This document shows positions 60,149-64,000 of a DNA stretch of 64,000 bases, one piece after another. Source of the DNA: Pseudophaeobacter sp965641885 (GTDB taxonomy: Bacteria; Pseudomonadota; Alphaproteobacteria; Rhodobacterales; Rhodobacteraceae); assembly GCA_965641885.1 (NCBI GenBank), contig OZ282574.1, positions 62,001-126,000 of the forward strand. The letters are read 5' to 3'. Below the pieces are notes generated by a model, which saw only the letters and a list, made by a program, of their open reading frames with translations, did no database searches and had not been told where the DNA came from. The position numbers and the translations under genes are program-made. Within the stretch, counting starts at the first letter, position 1, and each line of letters begins with the position of its first letter.

Positions 60149-61086
60149 GATGTCTCCTTGCCTGCGCGGGGGTTGTAGGCGTGATCTTTCCGCCAGCTCT
60201 CCATAAAGTGTTTCAGTGCGTCGTCGATCTGGGGCGGGCTGACAATGCGCAGCGTAATCCGTTGATCTCCCTTGCCGGCGCGTCCCTTAACTCCGCGCCC
60301 TTTCAGCCGCAGCACCTGTCCGGAACTCGCACCGGGCGGCACGGTCACGCTCACGGCACCCGTCACCGTGTTTACGGGAACTTTTCCACCAAGGATTGCC
60401 TCGTCAATGGAGATGGGCAAGGTGACCAAAATGTCATCACCATCGCGTTCAAACTCTGCACTGGGGGTGACGTCGAGCGTGATAAACGCGTCGCCAGCTG
60501 GGCCAGCCCCGAGCCCGGCTTCGCCTTTGCCACGCAGCCGCAGGGTCTGCCCATCCCGCGCCCCTTCTGGGATCGTAACCTCCAGCGAATTGCCGTCTGG
60601 TAAGGTGATCCGGGTCTTGGTCCCCCGTGCAGCATCCAAAAACGCTAGGGACAGGCGGTACTGTGTGTTTTGGCCCGGCCAGTTACCACTTGGCCTGTCA
60701 CCAGGAGATGCACGGCTTTGACCCGCTCCACGGCTGCGGGCGAATTGGGCGAAAAAGTCATCCGCATCGAACCCTTCACCGAATGGATCCCCCCCTGCTT
60801 GGGTATAGGGGTTTTCTGGCCTGCGCGCCTCGTCGCGGTAATAGCCACGTGGGGCTTGCTCGGCGCCAGTTGCGTCGATTTCCCCTGCATCAAACCTGCG
60901 CCGCTGCTCGGGGTCTTTAAGCAGGTCATAGGCGCGACCCGCATCCTTAAACAGCTCTTCGGCCTCTGGATTATCTGGGTTTAGGTCGGGGTGGTTGACG
61001 CGCGCAATCTTGCGGTAGGCTTTCTTTATTTCTTCTGCGGTGGCGCCTTTGGACAAGCCAAGTGCTGCATAGGGGTCTTGTGTCAT
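60145..61086 (-). CDS. cbpA: DnaJ-like co-chaperone CbpA
   Basis: 313 residues from the ATG at 61086; the frame is open further upstream, but the J-domain begins here (QDPYAALGLSKGATAEEIKK) with the HPD motif in RVNHPDLNPDN. A Gly-rich linker follows (GDPFGEGFDADDFFAQFARS), then the two C-terminal substrate-binding domains (LPDGNSLEVTIPEGARDGQT, VSVTVPPGASSGQVLRLKGR). There is no zinc-finger region, which separates CbpA from DnaJ. It stimulates DnaK under stress and is modulated by the CbpM encoded next. Confidence 0.92.
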   Translation of the reverse strand: MTQDPYAALGLSKGATAEEIKKAYRKIARVNHPDLNPDNPEAEELFKDAGRAYDLLKDPEQRRRFDAGEIDATGAEQAPRGYYRDEARRPENPYTQAGGDPFGEGFDADDFFAQFARSRGAGQSRASPGDRPSGNWPGQNTQYRLSLAFLDAARGTKTRITLPDGNSLEVTIPEGARDGQTLRLRGKGEAGLGAGPAGDAFITLDVTPSAEFERDGDDILVTLPISIDEAILGGKVPVNTVTGAVSVTVPPGASSGQVLRLKGRGVKGRAGKGDQRITLRIVSPPQIDDALKHFMESWRKDHAYNPRAGKETS

Positions 61087-61535
61087 TATTTGCTCCGCAT
61101 TTGGTTGATATTTCACCGCAGACGTAAGGGAGTGCAACGCAGTGCAGCCGCTGACAGGTTTTGCACAGGTTGCAGGGGGACCATGACGTATCCTTTCACG
61201 ATCTGAGGCCAACATCTACTGAGATCTGCTGGACGCCCATCGCAACTATTTGGTCATATCGTAGCACGCATTCGGACAATTCGCATCTCACCGGGGCTGC
61301 ATGTCCCCCCCCGAGTGCCAGCTTCAAAGCGCCGAAATTGATTGCGGTTGTTGCCTGCGGTTGTTGCCTGTGGTTTTGGCCTCTCTCGTGAATGTTGCGG
61401 AAATCTCGCCTGCCTCCGTCATTTTTCGGTGTTGCCTGCAAAGCCTTTCGTGGCGATGGTCTTGTGGGCGAAGTGCATGCATCTGAAAAGATGCGTTCTG
61501 GTTTCAGGTAATTATCAAAGCGATGCGGCGCGGCC
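61087..61535. other. Intergenic stretch with a short tandem repeat
   Basis: No gene is supported. GCGGTTGTTGCCT occurs twice in tandem at 61344-61369, with a third diverged copy after it. The interval must contain the divergent promoters of cbpA and of the stress gene at 61614. Confidence 0.4.
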
Positions 61536-61549
61536 ATGATTTGGATCAA
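61536..61549 (+). promoter_or_regulatory. FNR-type box (one mismatch) upstream of paralogue B
   Basis: ATGAT-TTGG-ATCAA matches TTGAT-N4-ATCAA except for the first base. It lies 64 bases before the ATG at 61614, nearly the same distance as the perfect box before ftsH. Confidence 0.6.
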
Positions 61550-61613
61550 TATCTCTAACGCGCGTGTCGTTAGGCTGGGCTACAATGCGGTCGAAAAATT
61601 GGAGTGAAATTTC

Positions 61614-62183
61614 ATGGGCGACACAGAGCATAAGATCACGGCCATCAATATTCCGGAAGCGGTCGGCGTTTTTGACACTTTCGAGGATCTTCAAAAGGCA
61701 TTCTACGATCTGCGGATGGTTGGCTTCAGCCGGTATGATATCAGTCTTCTCGGCAAGCAGGAGGCGCTGGAGGAAAAGCTTGGCAAGGCCTATTGGCGCG
61801 CGTCTGATCTTGAGGATGATCCCAAAGCCCCACGAGCCGCCTTTGTGTCCGAAGAAGCGATTGGCGAGTTGGAAGGCAGTATAGCGGGCGGCTTTATGTT
61901 TCTGGGGTCGTATATTGCCATGGCTGCGATGCTAACGGCAGCAAGCACAGTTGCGGCGTCCATCGCCGCTGTCGCGATTGGAGGTGTGCCTGCCGCCGTG
62001 ATTGGAACCCTGCTGGCACGACGTGTCGGCCAGCATCACAAAGACTATTATGCGACACAGATCGAGCACGGCGGTATCTTGCTCTGGGTGCGGGTCGACA
62101 ACAAAGACAAGGAAGATGTCGCCGTGAAAATCATGACGGCGCATTCCGGGCGTGACGTACATGTCCATCCATGGAGCGAATGA
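61614..62183 (+). CDS. Stress-associated membrane-spanning protein, paralogue B
   Basis: 189 residues, closely similar throughout to the protein encoded at 55891-56475: both share NIPEAVGVFDTFE, EKLGKAYWR, SDLEDDPKAPRA, FVSEEAIGELEG and the ending HSGRDVHVH-x-WSE. An N-terminal alpha/beta domain precedes a glycine-rich hydrophobic hairpin and a small C-terminal domain. Differences lie mostly in the first ten residues. A ribosome site (TTGGAG) and an FNR-like box lie upstream. Function unknown; probably a membrane-associated stress factor. Confidence 0.75.
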   Translation: MGDTEHKITAINIPEAVGVFDTFEDLQKAFYDLRMVGFSRYDISLLGKQEALEEKLGKAYWRASDLEDDPKAPRAAFVSEEAIGELEGSIAGGFMFLGSYIAMAAMLTAASTVAASIAAVAIGGVPAAVIGTLLARRVGQHHKDYYATQIEHGGILLWVRVDNKDKEDVAVKIMTAHSGRDVHVHPWSE

Positions 62184-62340
62184 GCAGCGTCCTGACGCTC
62201 AGTTGCAGTGATGCTGCTGCGCGGGCCGGACGTTCCTTTGGTCCGCGTGTTGCATCCAACATCCTGCCTTTGCGCCCCAATAATTCAAAGCCCAGCCCCT
62301 AAAACAATGGGGCTTGACCCTAAAATACGGGGTCCTGCCC

Positions 62341-64000
62341 CTAATAGTACGGCTGTTGTTTCTCGCGAAAGGCCTTCAAACCGATTGCAAGATCCTGCCC
62401 CTCCGTATGCGCTTCGAATTCATCGATTTCCGCATTCATGCGTGTGGACCGCTCCAAGGTGTTCTTGGATGGATGAATAAGGCCCTTTATCCGTCGGATC
62501 GCCTCGGGGCTGCATTGAGAAATCTCTTCAGCAAGGTCTTTGGCGCGCTGCAAAAGCGCATTGCCGTCAACCACTGCATTCACAAGACCCCAATCCAGCA
62601 GTGTCTCTGCGCTCACCAGTTTTCCAGTGTAAAACATTTCAGCAGCACGTGCTGCTCCAATCTTTTCTGAAAGACGCACGGTCGCGCCCGCGGTTGGCAC
62701 GATGGCATAGCGCGCATGGCCATCTCCGATCTGTACGCCCTGCGCTGCAATGACCAGGTCACAACACAGCAAGAGCTCCAGCCCGCCGGCCACAGCGACG
62801 CCCCCGACTGCCGCGATCACGACCATCGGCAGATCCTCGATCTTTGCAACGATCGCCTGATTGCGCGCCATATAGTCAACCAAAGTCGTGGCGCCGCTTG
62901 CAAGCGCCTGCTCAAATTCGATCAGATCGCCACCAGCCGAAAAGGCCCGGCCCGAGCCCGTGATAATCACCACGCGCACATCGCGCCTTTTGGCCAATGC
63001 TGAGACATGGAGATCCAGCCCGGTCATCATCTCCTGCGACATGGCATTCATCGCGGTGGGCCGGTTAAGCGTCAGCGTCGCCACCTGGCCTTCGAGTGTC
63101 AGGGTCACGGCCTGTTCAGCCTGGGCTGGCGCCTCTGCGCGGATCACATAGTCCTGGGTCAACGGCTCCAGCGCCGCGCGCAGTTTCTGCAAACCATCGG
63201 GTGTCGCGCCAGAAATGCTGACGTCCACGCGCTTTGACCCTTTGGGAGCATCTGGAAATGCAACAGAGACCACCACCGCCGCCGCACCGCATGATTTTTC
63301 GGTTTCGATTCGAACCTTTTCCTCTATGGCCATTTCGACCAGGTGCGGTTTGAAAACTTTGCCCACTGCTGTCACCGGGATTTCGTCGATGCAATTTATG
63401 AACTTGGGGCAGGCCGGAGCTTCGTGAATATGCTCTTTCAGAAAGGCTGCAAAGGCGGTGAGGTCAATCTGTGCCCCGGGACGCGCCACAAAGAAAAGCG
63501 CAGGGACTTCACCCGCGTAGGCGTCGGGCATGGCGACCGCAGCACTTGCGGCGACCCCTTCAAACCGATTGGCAACCTCTTCGATCGCAGTTGGGTCGAT
63601 ATTATGGCCACTGCGCACGATCAGATCCTTTTCGCGCCCTGTCAGAAACAGCCTTTCATCCTCGGAGAGATAGCCTAGATCTCCGGTCGTCAGCCAACCG
63701 TCGTCATCAAGCGTGCCTTGGTTTTGTATTTCATCCAGATAACCGGGGAACACCTGGGGACCCCGCACCTGAACCAGACCGCTTTCGCCGGGGTCACACA
63801 GACGCAGTTTGTCGCCACCTGGCGCAACTATGCGGGTCTGCGCGTAAGGGGCGCGCATCCCCGCGCTTCCGGCGATGGCAGTCCCATAGGCGGGGTTAAA
63901 GGCAATCGCCGCCGCAGTTTCCGTCATCCCGTAGGTCTCGCAAATCTTGATGCCGGTTCTGGTCATGAACCGTTCGCTGACCGAGGCGGGCATGATCGCA
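62341..64000 (-). CDS. Acyl-CoA synthetase / enoyl-CoA hydratase fusion protein (N-terminus beyond window)
   Basis: At least 553 residues, continuing past the right edge. The visible N-terminal part is the second half of an AMP-binding acyl-CoA synthetase: KICETYGMTETAAAIAFNPA, DDDGWLTTGDLGYLSEDERL, LTGREKDLIVRSGHNIDPTA and the catalytic Lys in TAVGKVFKPHLVEM. After a linker comes a crotonase domain: LTLNRPTAMNAMSQEMMTGL, ITGSGRAFSAGGDLIEFEQA (oxyanion loop) and PMVVIAAVGGVAVAGGLELL. Fused ligase-hydratase proteins activate a carboxylic acid and hydrate its enoyl-CoA; the substrate is unknown. Confidence 0.88.
   Translation of the reverse strand, partial: AIMPASVSERFMTRTGIKICETYGMTETAAAIAFNPAYGTAIAGSAGMRAPYAQTRIVAPGGDKLRLCDPGESGLVQVRGPQVFPGYLDEIQNQGTLDDDGWLTTGDLGYLSEDERLFLTGREKDLIVRSGHNIDPTAIEEVANRFEGVAASAAVAMPDAYAGEVPALFFVARPGAQIDLTAFAAFLKEHIHEAPACPKFINCIDEIPVTAVGKVFKPHLVEMAIEEKVRIETEKSCGAAAVVVSVAFPDAPKGSKRVDVSISGATPDGLQKLRAALEPLTQDYVIRAEAPAQAEQAVTLTLEGQVATLTLNRPTAMNAMSQEMMTGLDLHVSALAKRRDVRVVIITGSGRAFSAGGDLIEFEQALASGATTLVDYMARNQAIVAKIEDLPMVVIAAVGGVAVAGGLELLLCCDLVIAAQGVQIGDGHARYAIVPTAGATVRLSEKIGAARAAEMFYTGKLVSAETLLDWGLVNAVVDGNALLQRAKDLAEEISQCSPEAIRRIKGLIHPSKNTLERSTRMNAEIDEFEAHTEGQDLAIGLKAFREKQQPYY

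Overview
The window reads as the chromosome of a marine alphaproteobacterium of the Roseobacter group (Rhodobacteraceae). The main evidence is the core block murA - DUF2948 - hisD - UPF0262 - low-molecular-weight phosphatase - infA - maf - rng - yacG - tRNA-Phe, together with TRAP transport genes, a CuyA-like sulfo-lyase, RTX proteins and FnrL-type operators. No rRNA operon or CRISPR array is visible.

Layout. Positions 1-4054 hold a TRAP uptake system with a PEP-mutase/isocitrate-lyase-family enzyme, facing a divergent MarR-like regulator that is cut by the left edge. Positions 4055-6333 are a decayed junction with a fragment of a transmembrane anchor protein and small phage-like ORFs. Positions 6334-15565 are the conserved housekeeping block, bounded by tRNA-Thr and tRNA-Phe. 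A truncated tyrosine integrase sits next to tRNA-Phe, so the sequence to its right is probably acquired. Positions 15961-24225 form a catabolic/uptake cluster: two LysR regulators, a CuyA/D-cysteine-desulfhydrase-type PLP enzyme, an Asp/Glu-type racemase, a betaine-type ABC importer and an alpha/beta hydrolase. Positions 25290-27291 pair an RsbQ-like hydrolase, whose catalytic triad falls at the same residue numbers as in RsbQ, with a PAS histidine kinase. A Zur-box-controlled COG0523 GTPase and DUF1826 gene follow.

Positions 29958-36185 are a mobile-element graveyard: an IS1182-like element, an IS110/IS1111-like element with a candidate bridge RNA, an IS3 element broken by small palindromic inserts, an HNH nuclease remnant and an hsdR remnant. 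Two large RTX proteins follow at 36186-44513. The first joins RTX repeats, nearly identical 110-residue cadherin-like repeats and a DUF2891-like helical domain.

Positions 45106-62183 look like a stress and low-oxygen island. It contains a second FtsH, a Lon-family protease with a Usp-like partner, a metallo-beta-lactamase-fold hydrolase, a ferritin-like pseudogene, two ZIP metal transporters, CbpA/CbpM chaperones and two paralogous stress proteins. FNR-type boxes precede ftsH and both paralogues at similar distances, which suggests a shared FnrL regulon. The window ends inside an acyl-CoA synthetase/enoyl-CoA hydratase fusion. Degenerate intergenic repeats recur between accessory genes and mark repeated rearrangement. 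All functional calls come from reading motifs and translated sequence; no database search was run.
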